The notes: generated by a model not told the origin, from the sequence alone. A DNA stretch of 64,000 bases from Hydrogenophilales bacterium (GCA_016719465.1 JADJYY010000011.1:1-64000); one strand, 5' to 3'; counted from the stretch's first letter, positions 1 through 10,695 are shown. Translations and numbers: made by a program.

Positions 1-1367
1 TCATTACATCCAGATCAATAAGCATTACCTTTCCATCCCGCCAGATCAGGTTGGTGGCCTTCATGTCGCCATGGCTGATGCGCGCCGCCGCCAGGCTTCG
101 CAAGGTTCGCAACAGTGCCCGCTGTTCCTCTTCTGACGGTTTGGCCTCTCCCAGGCGGGACCAGTGCTCGTAGCAGGTCGGGGCCCTCCACATATTCGGT
201 GATCAGCCAGGCCTTGCCGCGCAACGGGCCCAAGCGGCTTTCGATCAGGGCAAGCGGTGTCGGCGTGGGAATACCCAGGGCGGCCAGGCGGTGGCCTTCC
301 CGCCAGGAATGCCAGGCCCGGCTGGGCCGCCAGAAGCGGGAGACGGCGTGGCCCGCGCCCTTGATGTTGTAGCGCTTGATGACGACCGCGCGGCCTTCCA
401 GTTCCACCCGAACCACCGTGCTGGTGTTGCCCGCCTTGAGCGGCGCGCCCCGGGCCATCCAGGCATCCGGGTCGGCCAGGATGGGCGCCAGCCAATCCGC
501 CTCGGACCGCGCCACGGCGGTGAAGCGGTCCACGCGCCTGTCGATCCTGAACAGGGTGCAGTCGCGCACGCATTTTTTCAGGATGAGGCCCAGGCGTCGA
601 TCACGGATCAGGACCTTGTCCGCCTCCAGGTCGGCATCGTCGAAGCAGGCGTCGGGATTCGCCTCCCGGTATGCCGCGATCAGTTCGGCGTGGCGATCCT
701 CCAGGGAAACCGGAAGCTGGGCCAGGAACAGGGCCAGGTTGCGGCGAATGGCCCGTTCGTCGATGTCCTGGCCGACAAGACAGTTGACGATGCCGTCGCC
801 ATCGATCATGTACAGCTCGTCTCCCCGCCGCAGGAAGTTGCCCAGGTGCAGGTCGGTCTGGACCAGGCCGCGGCCGTGCATCCTGCCGACAAGCCGGATG
901 GCCGCGAGCAGCATGGGGTCGGCTCGCTCCCCGTCGTCGCGGGTCCCCGCCAGGGTGGTCGCCTCGTCCAGGTAGGGGGTGAGCAGATAGTGGCCGCCGC
1001 TTTCCAGCGGGCCGGCGGCAAGCAGCGGCGGGGTGGGGATGCCCGCCCCCATCAGGGCGGCGATGCCGGAACGCTCCCGTTCCCAGTGCCGCCGGCTTTC
1101 CCGGGCCACGAACAGTTTTACCAGCACCCGCTCGCCTCCCCGGCGGCCCTCGCCCACCAGGCGCTTGCCCGGCAGGACGCGCAGCAGCCGCGACAGCGCC
1201 AGTTCCTCGCCGCCCTCCGTGCGGATGCGGAAGGACGCGGGGGGCTGCCGGCGGGCGTCGCGCAGTTCACTGGCGGTGACCCCCCCGACGCCCCCCCCCC
1301 CCCCACCATGGGGGCTGCTTCTTGACGCCATGACGCCGGAGCCGGCCGGGGGATGGCCGCCGTTCAT
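1..1367 (-). pseudogene. Two-lobed LPS kinase-like protein (Kdo/WaaP superfamily), frameshifted and cut by window edge
   Basis: Likely phosphorylates LPS core sugars at the cytoplasmic face of the inner membrane, inferred from family and operon. The frame holds two kinase-like lobes. The first has VLVKLF as ATP-lysine strand and a catalytic-loop-like QTDLHLGNFL. The second begins near VVRVELEGRAVVIKRY. The frame is lost near 160-185: after EGPDLL the open frame becomes nonsense, while the +1 frame continues EHWSRLGEAKP and then SHGDMKATNLIWRDGK and LIDLDVM, the expected catalytic loop. The real gene therefore continues past base 1. The start at 1367 is chosen because its ATG overlaps the stop of the preceding frame (ATGA), as elsewhere in this operon. 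Just downstream a C14 run (1291-1304) encodes a glycine stretch of doubtful reality. It is either a pseudogene or a sequence-error artefact. Confidence 0.7.
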
Positions 1368-1565
1368 TCCCGGTCCTCGTGGGAGCAAGCAATATGGCGC
1401 GTCCGGCATCGGTCATTGTCCGGCGGGACGCGCCATTGAGGGGCGTTGTGGGCGAAGCGGTGGGGGGCGGGGGCGGGGGCGGCCCCGGCGGCGGGCGCGG
1501 CGGGCCCCGGGCCGGGGGGCGCGGGCGCGGGGCGGGGGGGCGGCGGGGGGGGGGGGCGGGGATTT
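1285..1565. other. G/C homopolymer-rich segment of doubtful sequence quality
   Basis: C14 at 1291-1304, G12 at 1545-1556 and many shorter G runs occur in a stretch nearly free of A and T on the 1440-1560 side. The segment interrupts two genes that should be intact in a translationally coupled operon. A similar C16 run lies at 28188-28203. Confidence 0.7.
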
Positions 1566-1771
1566 CCTCGGTCACCAGGGGCGCGCATGGCCGGCGCCGC
1601 CAGTTGCCCCGACAGGTCGGCGACCCGGCCATGGTCGCGCTGGCCCGCCACCTCCACCCGCACCACCGCGCTCAGGGGCGAGGCGGTGATGGGCTCGCCG
1701 TCCCGCTCCAGGCTGGCGAACAGCCGCGCCTCCGCGTCGGAGTGGTCGGGGTTCAGGTGCCAGTGGTTCAT
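1364..1771 (-). pseudogene. Degenerate InaA/Kdo-kinase-type gene
   Basis: The ATG overlaps the stop of the RfaP-type kinase gene (ATGA). The N-terminus MNHWHLNPDHSDAEA, followed by ITASPLSAVVRVEVAGQR, is the usual opening of lipopolysaccharide kinase InaA-family proteins that follow rfaP in betaproteobacteria. After about 47 residues the similarity stops. A fragment reading LVTEEIP, typical of the middle of these kinases, appears in another frame near 1560-1585. Everything from about 1440 to 1565 is almost pure G and C with a G12 run. Only about 135 codons remain, against roughly 230-270 in the family, and the catalytic loop is absent. The frame still ends in TGA overlapping the next ATG. It is a deleted and frameshifted gene, or a collapsed assembly. 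Confidence 0.6.
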
Positions 1772-2583
1772 GCTTGCGCCGGTTTCGCGTACTTGCGCAG
1801 GAAGCGTTGGCGCAGGCGCCGGCCTTCCCGCTCCAGGTGGCGCAGCAAGGGCGCCTCGTCGCGCAGGATGTCCCGCAACGGACGGCGGAAGTAGGCGGCC
1901 AGGAAGCGCAGACCGTCGCGCCGGGTCAGGCCGCTGTCCATGGCGGAGAAATACAGCCCGGCCAGGTCCTTGTCGCGCCAGCGCCGGGGCGCGCGGGTCC
2001 GGATCTGGGCCCGGTGCAGGTCGATGATCGACAGTCTCGGCGCGTCCGGGGTCGGGGCCGGGTCCAGGTGCAGCAGGAAATGGCACAGGTAGAAGTCCCG
2101 GTGATTGACGCCGCCGCGATGCATGCGCCCGGCCATGTCGCCGACGCGCGCGATCAGGGCGCGCTTCCAGGCCGGCCGGGGCGGTTGCGTGGCCCAGTCG
2201 CGGCAATGGTCTTCCAGGCTGACGCAGGGGGCCAGTTCCTCGGTGATCAGGAAGGAATGCCGCCGGGCGGGATTGCCGCCCCGCTCGCCGTAGGCCACGG
2301 CGGTCATGGTGCCGATGCCCAGCTCGGTCAGGCGTGCTATGGCATGCCATTCGTTGCCGGCGCCCAGGATGGGCAGGCGGCCGGACAGCAGGTTCTTGAG
2401 GATCTCGCGCCAGCCGATGCCGTGATGGATCTTGACGAAATAGGCCCGGTCGGCGATTTCGCTGCGGAAGGTGCGGCGGCCTTCCAGTTGTCGGAACACG
2501 GGGCCCCGCAGTTCCTCGACGGCGGCGAAGGGGTCCCGGTCCCGCCAGAGGGTGTCGAAAGGGGGGGACAGGAAGAGCTTCAT
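1768..2583 (-). CDS. rfaP: RfaP/WaaP-type LPS core heptose(I) kinase
   Basis: Predicted to phosphorylate the first heptose of the LPS inner core in the cytoplasm, which stabilises the outer membrane. The 271-residue protein has the expected family length (about 265-270). It starts MKLFLSPPFDTLW, has an ATP-lysine strand YFVK (residues 48-51), a catalytic loop NHRDFYLCHFLL (HRD at 161-163) and a metal-binding-like IIDLHRAQ (about 186-193). Its ATG overlaps the waaG stop by 4 bp and its stop overlaps the next kinase start, so translation is coupled along the operon. The kinase superfamily is certain. The exact heptose specificity is inferred from order and similarity. Confidence 0.93.
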   Translation of the reverse strand: MKLFLSPPFDTLWRDRDPFAAVEELRGPVFRQLEGRRTFRSEIADRAYFVKIHHGIGWREILKNLLSGRLPILGAGNEWHAIARLTELGIGTMTAVAYGERGGNPARRHSFLITEELAPCVSLEDHCRDWATQPPRPAWKRALIARVGDMAGRMHRGGVNHRDFYLCHFLLHLDPAPTPDAPRLSIIDLHRAQIRTRAPRRWRDKDLAGLYFSAMDSGLTRRDGLRFLAAYFRRPLRDILRDEAPLLRHLEREGRRLRQRFLRKYAKPAQA

Positions 2584-3701
2584 GGGGCGGTGGCGAGAAT
2601 GATGTCGGCGGCGCGCTCGTGCAGGCTGTAGAGGTCCGCGGTCTCGGCGAAGGCGAGGCCGTTGCGGCTCCAGGCGGCGCGACTCCGCTCGTTGACGAGC
2701 ATGTAGGCAAGCAGCGAATCCAGGCGAGCCTGGTCGAAGGGGGAGGCCAGCACCCGGCCGGCAACGGCCTCGTCGATGTAATGGGCGTAGCCGCAGACGT
2801 CGGTGGTCAGGACCGGCAATCCCGCCACCACCGCCTCCAGCAGCACCATGCCGGCCGCCTCGCTGTAGGCCGGATGGATGAGCAGGTCGGCGCCCAGCAG
2901 GAAGCGGGGGATGTCGTCGCGCCCCTTGAGAATGTCCACCCGCTGTTCCAGGCCCAGTTCCCGGGTCTGGGCCAGGAACGGCCGGGGGTCGTCCTGGCCG
3001 ATGGCGATCAGGCGGGCGCGCTCCCGGAGCGGCCCGGGCAGGGCGGCCAGGGCGCGCAGGCTGCGGTCCAGGCCCTTGGTCTTGAAACCGGAGCCGATCT
3101 GCAGCAACAGCAGGTCGCCCTCGCCCAGGCCGAACTCCCGGCGGAAGGCGGCGCGGATCTCGGCCGCGTTGGCCGGTGCCCGCCGGTCCCGGGCGATACC
3201 CGGGGGCAGCAGGTGGAAACGGTTTTCCGGGGTGCCGTAGTGCTTCACGAACAGGGGTTGCTGCTCGCGGGAGATCAGCAATATCCGGGTCCGGCCGTCG
3301 GCGGCGAACACCGCCCGCTCGAAGGCGGCGAAATGGCGGTAGCGCCGCGTCAGCCGATAGGCGGGGCCGCGCAGGGTGCGGGCCTTTTCCTCGAAGCAGG
3401 GATCGGCGGCGAAATACACGTCCAGTCCCGGCATCTTGTTGAAGCCGATGACCTTGTCCGCCGGGCGCCGGCGCAGGTCGTCCCGCATCCAGGCCACGAA
3501 TTTCTCGTAGCGGCCGGGATTGGTCAGGGCCCGGACCGGCGCGACGACGACCTCGAAGCCGGGGGGGATGTCCCCGTCCCATTCCAGGGTGTAGACCCGG
3601 ATGGCGTGGCCGCGCTGCTGGCAGGCCTGGGCGATGCGCAGGAAGTCCCGTTGCAGGCCGCCATAGGGGAAGTACTTGTAGAGCGTGAACGCGAGCCGCA
3701 C
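2580..3701 (-). CDS. waaG: LPS core glycosyltransferase WaaG-like (GT4 family)
   Basis: GT-B fold glycosyltransferase that probably adds the first outer-core hexose to heptose II of LPS. The 373 residues match the WaaG length. The N-terminus MRLAFTLYKYFPYGGLQRD is the classic WaaG start. Donor-site motifs include GSGFKTKGLDRS in the middle and HPAYSEAAGMVLLEAVVAGLPVL near the C-terminus with the E-x7-E pattern of GT4. I chose a GTG start at 3699-3701, one base after the waaC stop, because family similarity begins there. The open frame extends further upstream into waaC but that part is not WaaG-like. The 3' end overlaps rfaP by 4 bp. Confidence 0.92.
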   Translation of the reverse strand: MRLAFTLYKYFPYGGLQRDFLRIAQACQQRGHAIRVYTLEWDGDIPPGFEVVVAPVRALTNPGRYEKFVAWMRDDLRRRPADKVIGFNKMPGLDVYFAADPCFEEKARTLRGPAYRLTRRYRHFAAFERAVFAADGRTRILLISREQQPLFVKHYGTPENRFHLLPPGIARDRRAPANAAEIRAAFRREFGLGEGDLLLLQIGSGFKTKGLDRSLRALAALPGPLRERARLIAIGQDDPRPFLAQTRELGLEQRVDILKGRDDIPRFLLGADLLIHPAYSEAAGMVLLEAVVAGLPVLTTDVCGYAHYIDEAVAGRVLASPFDQARLDSLLAYMLVNERSRAAWSRNGLAFAETADLYSLHERAADIILATAP

Positions 3702-3702
3702 G

Positions 3703-4812
3703 TCAGATCGCCTCGCGCTGGATGCCGGCCGGCGAGGGAGCGTCCCGGCCGCCGGCCAGCAGCCGGGCCTGGAATTCCTGCCAGACCCGCTCGGGGGGCA
3801 GACGGGTAAAGCACAGGGGCTGTTCGCGCTCCAGGTCGAAATGGGCACGGTCGGCCTCGGTGGGTCGGTAGCCGCAGCCCTTCCTCAGGCAGGGGGCGCA
3901 GGGAAAGTCGCTGGCCAGATGCCGCTGGTCCGGGCCCCAGGCGCCGGTGAAGGCCGGGTTGGTGGGGCCGAACAGCGATAGCGCCGGCACGCCGAAGGCC
4001 GCGGCGAGGTGGCCCAGTCCGGTGTCCACGGCGACGCAGGCGCGGGCGCCGGCGAGTTCCGCGGCCACGCCGGCCAGGTTGAGCCGGGGCAGCACGCGCA
4101 CCGCGTCCAGGCCGGCGGCGAGGCGACGGGCCCGGGCTTCCTCCATGTCGTCGCCCCAGGGCAGGCGCACCTCCCAGCCCGCCGCCGCCGCCAGTTCGAG
4201 CAGCCGCCGCCAGTAGGCTTCCGGCCAGTGCTTGGTGGGCCAGGTGGTGCCATGCAGGAAGACCAGGTAGGGCGCCGGGCAAGGGGCGTCGGCATCCCTC
4301 GCGCCCAGGCGTCCGGCATCCAGGCCGTAGTCGCAGGGCGTGGACGGGATGGCATAGCCCAGCGCCCGGGCGAACAATTCCCGCACCCGTTCCACCGCGT
4401 GGCGGCCCCAGGCCACCCGGTGGCGATGACGATAGAACAGGCTGGCCAGGGGCTCCCGGGCGGAGCGCCGGTCCAGGCCGTGGGCCGGGCCGCGGGCATG
4501 GCGGGTCAGCGCGGCGCTCTTGAGCAGGCCCTGGGCATCGATCACCGCGTCGTAATGTCCCTGGCCAACGCGCCGGGTGAAGGCGCCCCATTCCCCGCCC
4601 AGGAGCGTCCGCAACGGTTGCTTGCGCCAGCGCCGCAAGGCGACGGGGATGACCCGGTCCACCGCCGGGTGCCAGGCCGGGATTTCGGCGAAGCCTTCCT
4701 CCACGACCCAGTCGAAGCGGATGCCCGGCAAGGCCCGGCTGGCGTCGGTCAGGGCGGGCAGGGTATGGATCACGTCACCCAGCGACGAGGTCTTGATGAC
4801 CAGCACGCGCAT
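3703..4812 (-). CDS. waaC: Lipopolysaccharide heptosyltransferase I
   Basis: Transfers the first L-glycero-D-manno-heptose onto Kdo2-lipid A at the cytoplasmic face of the inner membrane. It is a GT9 family protein of 369 residues. The N-terminal motif IKTSSLGDVIHTLPALTDA carries the family's catalytic-base Asp. The C-terminal nucleotide-heptose site reads VAVDTGLGHLAAAFGVPALSLFGPT. A Cys-containing stretch (FPCAPCLRKGCGY) near the C-terminus is common in betaproteobacterial copies. The start ATG shares one base with the waaF stop (TGATG), and the stop lies one base before waaG, so all four core genes appear co-translated. Confidence 0.94.
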   Translation of the reverse strand: MRVLVIKTSSLGDVIHTLPALTDASRALPGIRFDWVVEEGFAEIPAWHPAVDRVIPVALRRWRKQPLRTLLGGEWGAFTRRVGQGHYDAVIDAQGLLKSAALTRHARGPAHGLDRRSAREPLASLFYRHRHRVAWGRHAVERVRELFARALGYAIPSTPCDYGLDAGRLGARDADAPCPAPYLVFLHGTTWPTKHWPEAYWRRLLELAAAAGWEVRLPWGDDMEEARARRLAAGLDAVRVLPRLNLAGVAAELAGARACVAVDTGLGHLAAAFGVPALSLFGPTNPAFTGAWGPDQRHLASDFPCAPCLRKGCGYRPTEADRAHFDLEREQPLCFTRLPPERVWQEFQARLLAGGRDAPSPAGIQREAI

Positions 4813-5849
4813 CAGTCGGCATCCCCGGCGGCGCCGGCTTGCGCCACGCCCAGCGAGTTCAGGGCGGACAGGACCCCGTCCGGCCCGATTTCGGCGAGGC
4901 AGCGGGTATGGCCCAGGGGACAGTTCCGCGCGAAGCAGGGCGAGCATTCCAGGCGCAGGTAAAGGATCGCCGCCCGCTTGGACAGGGGCGGGGTGTGGTC
5001 GGGCGTGGACGAGCCGAACAGGGCGACCAGGGGTTTGTCCAGGGCCGCCGCCACATGCATGAGGCCGGAGTCGTTGGTGACCGCCGCCGCGCTCATGTCG
5101 AGCAGGTCGACGGCGTCGGCCAGGACGGTGCGGCCGCACAGATTGAATACCCGCCCCCCGGCCAGGGCGCGGATTTCCTCACCGGCGGGGTGGTCCTTGG
5201 CGGAGCCCAGTACCCATATCTGGCAACCCCGGTCGGCGAGCCGATCGGCCAGGGCGGCGAAATGGGGCAAGGGCCACTGCTTGGCCGGACCATATTCGGC
5301 GCCGGGCATGAAGGCGATGGCCGGTTCCGCGCCGGACAGGCCAAGCTGTTCCCGCAGGCGCCGCTGGTTGGCCGGATCGGCGCGCAGGCGCGGGGTGGGC
5401 AAGGGGTCGGGCAATTCGGCCTCGGGCGGCAGCCCGAGGCTGACGAAACGCTGCACGGTCATCGGCAGGCGGCTCTTGTCGAGGATGCGGAGGTCGTTCA
5501 ACAGGCCGTAGCGCATCTCGCCGCGAAACCCGGTGCGGGTGGGGATGCCGGCGAAAAAGGGGACCAGGGCGGATTTGAGGGAGTTTGGCAGGGCGATGGC
5601 CTGGTCGTAGCGCTCGGGCGACAGGTCGCGCCCGAGACGCCAGCGCGCGCCGAGGCCGAATTCTCCGTGTCCGAGGGGCAGGGCGATGCCGCGGCGAACT
5701 TCCGGCATGCGTTCCAGAAGGGGCAGTGACCAGGGCGGGGCGAGCACGTCGATTGCGTAGTCCTGGCGAGCATGCAGCGCCATGAACAGGCTTTGCGCCA
5801 TGACCATGTCGCCTACCCATGAAGGACCGACTACCAGGACTTGCTTCAT
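4812..5849 (-). CDS. waaF: Lipopolysaccharide heptosyltransferase II
   Basis: Adds the second heptose of the LPS inner core, using ADP-heptose. It is a GT9 family protein of 345 residues, the normal length. Visible motifs are VVGPSWVGDMVMAQSLF at the N-terminus, the FMPGAEYGPAKQWP loop mid-protein that is characteristic of WaaF, and VTNDSGLMHVAAALDKPLVALFGSS in the donor site. The start is the ATG encoding MKQVLVVGPS; upstream in-frame codons lack similarity. It is the first gene of the minus-strand core operon, so the promoter should lie in 5850-6159, between it and the divergent aroQ. Confidence 0.94.
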   Translation of the reverse strand: MKQVLVVGPSWVGDMVMAQSLFMALHARQDYAIDVLAPPWSLPLLERMPEVRRGIALPLGHGEFGLGARWRLGRDLSPERYDQAIALPNSLKSALVPFFAGIPTRTGFRGEMRYGLLNDLRILDKSRLPMTVQRFVSLGLPPEAELPDPLPTPRLRADPANQRRLREQLGLSGAEPAIAFMPGAEYGPAKQWPLPHFAALADRLADRGCQIWVLGSAKDHPAGEEIRALAGGRVFNLCGRTVLADAVDLLDMSAAAVTNDSGLMHVAAALDKPLVALFGSSTPDHTPPLSKRAAILYLRLECSPCFARNCPLGHTRCLAEIGPDGVLSALNSLGVAQAGAAGDAD

Positions 5850-6159
5850 CGTGTATGGATGGGTTGAGAAGGGAAATCCGATTCCCGATGCGGTTTGCCC
5901 GTGCCAATGCCCGGTAGGGCGGTTGACGGGCCTGGTTGGGCGAGCATGCAAACATATCCGGGGATGAATTGAAAGCCTGACATGAAAGTCCGGGGCGATC
6001 GCCGATCAAACTTCCCGTCGCGGTGGCCGCTCTCCGGTCGCGATGCCCGGCGGAGTGGGGAAAGAGGGCGCAATCATGCCGTGAACTGGACGTCAACTGG
6101 ACGGATCGCTGTGACTTCCGGCACAATCGCTGCCGTTTCTACAACCGGCACTTCTCCAC
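5850..6159. other. Divergent intergenic region between waaF and aroQ
   Basis: About 310 bases separate the two divergent start codons, and the region must hold both promoters. I see no convincing -35/-10 pair, no repeat and no credible small gene. Short open frames here lack Shine-Dalgarno sequences and recognisable protein features. Confidence 0.6.
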
Positions 6160-6672
6160 ATGGCTCGTGTTCGCAAGCCAAAAAGCTCGCCGATAACCGC
6201 TCCCGCCCAGGAAGCGCCGTCCGCCGACCCGGGCGGGCGAATCCTGGTCCTGCACGGCCCCAACCTCAACCTGTTGGGCATCCGGGAGCCCCAGCATTAC
6301 GGCAGCCAGACCCTGGCGGAGATCGATGCCACCCTGAAGCAGCAGGGCGCGGCGGTCGGCGTGGCGGTGGACTGTTTCCAGAGCAATGCCGAACATGCCC
6401 TGATCGAGCGCATCCATGCCGCCAGGGACGAAAACGTCGGTTTCATCATCATCAACCCCGCCGCCTTCACGCACACCAGCGTCGCCTTGCGCGATGCCCT
6501 GGCGGCGGTCGCCATCCCTTTCATCGAGGTGCATTTGTCCAATGTCCATGCCCGCGAGCCTTTCCGCCAGCAGTCGTATTTTTCCGACAAGGCGGTGGGC
6601 GTGATTTCCGGGCTGGGGGCGATGGGTTATCTGTTCGCCCTGGGCTATGCCCTCCACGCCCTGGAGGATTGA
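6160..6672 (+). CDS. aroQ: Type II 3-dehydroquinate dehydratase
   Basis: Shikimate pathway enzyme that dehydrates 3-dehydroquinate to 3-dehydroshikimate as a cytosolic dodecamer. The core starts at [13 protein letters not shown] with the conserved Asn and the lid-loop region. It continues with [19 protein letters not shown] and the catalytic-His segment [12 protein letters not shown]. The protein has 170 residues, about 25 more than usual; the extra part is a Lys/Pro/Ala-rich N-terminal extension. No start codon is available right at the core, so ATG 6160 is used although the Shine-Dalgarno is weak. accB follows after 4 bases, the usual betaproteobacterial arrangement. Confidence 0.95.
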   Translation: MARVRKPKSSPITAPAQEAPSADPGGRILVLHGPNLNLLGIREPQHYGSQTLAEIDATLKQQGAAVGVAVDCFQSNAEHALIERIHAARDENVGFIIINPAAFTHTSVALRDALAAVAIPFIEVHLSNVHAREPFRQQSYFSDKAVGVISGLGAMGYLFALGYALHALED

Positions 6673-6676
6673 ATTC

Positions 6677-7132
<456 letters not shown>

Positions 7133-7144
7133 TGCAGGGAAGGG

Positions 7145-7247
7145 CTAGGGGTGAAGGGTAAAGGGTAAAGGGTGAAGGGTAACAGCGCACAGCCTACCCA
7201 CCCTTCCCCCTTTACCCTTCCCCCTTCACCCTTCCCCCTTTACTGGG
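7145..7247. repeat. Polypurine/polypyrimidine inverted repeat between accB and accC
   Basis: A left arm (about 7148-7181) of tandem GGGTGAA/GGGTAAA units is mirrored by a right arm (about 7200-7243) of CCCTTCCCCCTTTA-type units. The transcript could fold into a long imperfect hairpin. The same architecture, with different unit sequence, occurs before gcvT (11947-12032) and gcvH (13129-13209). It may modulate accB/accC mRNA stability or act as an attenuator; that is inference. Confidence 0.75.
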
Positions 7248-7255
7248 GTTAAACC

Positions 7256-7376
7256 ATGTTTGAAAAAATCCTCATCGCCAATCGCGGCGACCAGCCGCCG
7301 CAAGGCGGCGCAGCAGCGAAGCTAAATCGCGCGGCGGCGGAAGGCCGCCAGGGAGATTTCGCCGCGGAGGCCGCCC
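7256..7376 (+). repeat. Partial duplication of the accC 5' end plus inverted fragment
   Basis: From 7256 the sequence encodes [12 protein letters not shown], nearly the same as the true accC start at 7377 ([12 protein letters not shown]), with synonymous differences (CTC versus CTG, ATC versus ATT). The intervening stretch near 7345-7362 resembles the reverse complement of accC codons about 9-15, sharing GATTTCGCCGCG. The upstream copy opens a 42-codon frame ending at the TGA inside the real accC start (7382-7384). The synonymous drift says the duplication is not a simple recent assembly duplicate. It could produce a leader peptide coupled to accC translation, but this is speculative. Confidence 0.75.
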
Positions 7377-8726
<1,350 letters not shown>

Positions 8727-8739
8727 TGGACCAGCATTT

Positions 8740-8861
8740 CCCCCTCCCCCCTCGGGGGAGCCCACGTCAAGCGAGGATAAAGGCCGGGGAGAGGGAAAGC
8801 CGCTCACATCCTCTCCCCGTGTTCCCTCTGCCCCAACCCCTTCCCCGGCGGGGGAGGGGAG
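8740..8861. repeat. GC-rich hairpin element between accC and prmA
   Basis: Runs such as CCCCTCCCCCCTCGGGGGAG, GGGGAGAGGG and CCCTCTGCCCC, ending in GGCGGGGGAGGGGAG, can pair within the spacer. It belongs to the same broad family as the elements at 14437, 15668, 15729 and 52416. The last part overlaps the purine-rich ribosome-binding region of prmA. Confidence 0.6.
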
Positions 8862-8868
8862 TGATGTC

Positions 8869-9756
8869 ATGCCCTGGCTTTCCCTGAAGCTCGCCGCTGA
8901 CGGCGATCAGGCCGAGGCCCTGGCCGACGCCCTCATGGAAGCGGGCGCCCTGTCGGTGTCCATCGAGGACCGGGACGCGGGCACCGAGGCCGAGGCGCCC
9001 CAGTTCGGCGAACCCGGCCTGGAAGACGCGAAAGCCTGGCGCCGCAACTGGGTGGTGGCCCTGCTGGAGGCCGATGCCGATGTGCCCGGCCTGATCGACC
9101 GGCTGGGCCTGCCCGCCGACGTCGCCCATGAAATCGAAGCCGTGCCCGAGCAGGACTGGGTGCGCCTGACCCAATCCCAGTTCGACCCCATTCCCATCTC
9201 CGACCGGCTCTGGATCGTGCCCTCCTGGCACCAGCCCCCGGATCCCCGGGCCATTTGCATCGAACTGGACCCGGGCCTGGCCTTCGGCACCGGCAGCCAT
9301 CCCACCACCCGCCTGTGCCTGAAATGGCTGGAACAGAACATCCGGGGCGACGGGGACAAGCCCTCGGTGCTGGACTACGGCTGCGGCTCCGGCATCCTGG
9401 CCATCGCCGCGAAGAAGCTGGGGGCCGGCCGGGTGCTGGGCACGGACCTGGATGTCCAGGCCATCACCGCGTCCCGGGACAACGCCGAAAAAAATCGCGC
9501 CGAGGCGGCGTTCTTCCTGCCGGACGCGCTGCCCGGCGGCGAATTCGACATCCTGGTGGCCAACATCCTCACCAATCCCCTCAAGGCCCTCATGCCCCTG
9601 CTGGCGGCGCGGGTCCGTCCGGGTGGCCGCATCGCCCTGTCCGGCATCCTGGCCGAGCAGGCCGAGGAGGTTCTGGCCCTCTATGGCGGCCCGTTCGCCA
9701 TGGAACCCTGGGCCGAGGAAGAGGGCTGGGTCTGCCTGGCCGGGACCAAACGGTAA
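8869..9756 (+). CDS. prmA: Ribosomal protein L11 methyltransferase
   Basis: SAM-dependent methyltransferase that trimethylates ribosomal protein L11. The 295 residues fit the family. An N-terminal substrate-recognition domain (about 1-95, [20 protein letters not shown]) leads to a Rossmann methyltransferase domain. The conserved stretch [18 protein letters not shown] precedes motif [21 protein letters not shown], and the NPPY-like position reads [10 protein letters not shown], typical of PrmA. A GGGGAGGGGAG purine run provides the ribosome-binding site. Position after accC is the common betaproteobacterial arrangement. Confidence 0.95.
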   Translation: MPWLSLKLAADGDQAEALADALMEAGALSVSIEDRDAGTEAEAPQFGEPGLEDAKAWRRNWVVALLEADADVPGLIDRLGLPADVAHEIEAVPEQDWVRLTQSQFDPIPISDRLWIVPSWHQPPDPRAICIELDPGLAFGTGSHPTTRLCLKWLEQNIRGDGDKPSVLDYGCGSGILAIAAKKLGAGRVLGTDLDVQAITASRDNAEKNRAEAAFFLPDALPGGEFDILVANILTNPLKALMPLLAARVRPGGRIALSGILAEQAEEVLALYGGPFAMEPWAEEEGWVCLAGTKR

Positions 9757-9762
9757 CCCGTC

Positions 9763-10695
9763 ATGCAGACTTCCTGCCCCGAATGCCGCACCGCCTTCCG
9801 GGTCAGCCAGGATCAGCTGGGGCTGCGCCGGGGCCTGGTGCGCTGCGGCAAGTGCAACGCGGTGTTCAATGCCTACGACACCCTGCTGGCCGAACTGGAG
9901 GAACCTCCCGCCGCGACGCTATTTTCCGGAGAGCCGGCGCGCGATGCCCTGGCGGCAACGGCGCCCGGGTCCGAGCCGTCCCCGCCCCGGGTGGACCAGG
10001 CGATTCCTTCCATCCAGGATGAAGCCGCCGCTCCGGTTCTTGCCGATGAGCCCGCCGACGAGCCCGCGGAGCAAAGGATCGAGGATGAGGCGCCGACCGG
10101 CGATGCCATCTCTTCGCCGACCGGCGACACCTTCACCCCGCCGGCCGGGGAGAGCTCCGACGCCATCCTGCTGTCCGAGCTGCCGAACCGTCATGCCGGC
10201 AAGCCGCCGTTGCCGCGCTGGAAGACTTTGCTGTATGGGCTGGCCATCCTGTCGCTGGCCGCCACCCTGGTCTTGCAGTCGGCCTACTTCCTGCGCGCCG
10301 AACTGGTCTCCGTCTGGCCCGACGCCCGCCCCGCGCTGGAGCGGCTGTGCCAGGTGGCCGGCTGCCAGGTGCCCCTGCCCCGGAAGCTGGACAAACAGGC
10401 CATCGCCGCCGCCAACCTGGAACATGACCCGGAGCAGAAATCCCGGGTGAGGCTGACCTTCCTGCTGGTCAATCGCACCGGGCAGGCCCAGGCCTGGCCT
10501 CATGTCTCCCTGACCTTGACCGACGTGCGCGAAGCCCCGGTGGCCCGGAAAGTGTTTCCGCCCGAGCGCTATCTGCCCGAAGGCGCCCTCGTTTCCGCCG
10601 GCATGGCCGAGGGTAGCGAACGGGAGGTCCGCCTGGAACTGGATATCGGCAGCCTGGCCGCCACCGGCTTCGCGCTAAGCCTTGTCTATCCGTGA
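9763..10695 (+). CDS. Zinc-ribbon membrane protein with DUF3426 domain
   Basis: Function unknown; the family is found beside prmA in many betaproteobacteria. The N-terminus has an MJ0042-type zinc ribbon (CPECRTAFRVS then RCGKCNAVFNA). A long acidic, Pro/Ala/Glu-rich linker covers about residues 45-140. One transmembrane helix (about 150-173, LLYGLAILSLAATLVLQSAYF) leads to a periplasmic DUF3426 domain with PERYLPEGALVSAGMAEGSE near the end. Gene start lies 6 bases after prmA. The topology suggests a cytosolic metal or nucleic-acid-sensing ribbon joined to an extracytoplasmic domain, by inference. Confidence 0.9.
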   Translation: MQTSCPECRTAFRVSQDQLGLRRGLVRCGKCNAVFNAYDTLLAELEEPPAATLFSGEPARDALAATAPGSEPSPPRVDQAIPSIQDEAAAPVLADEPADEPAEQRIEDEAPTGDAISSPTGDTFTPPAGESSDAILLSELPNRHAGKPPLPRWKTLLYGLAILSLAATLVLQSAYFLRAELVSVWPDARPALERLCQVAGCQVPLPRKLDKQAIAAANLEHDPEQKSRVRLTFLLVNRTGQAQAWPHVSLTLTDVREAPVARKVFPPERYLPEGALVSAGMAEGSEREVRLELDIGSLAATGFALSLVYP

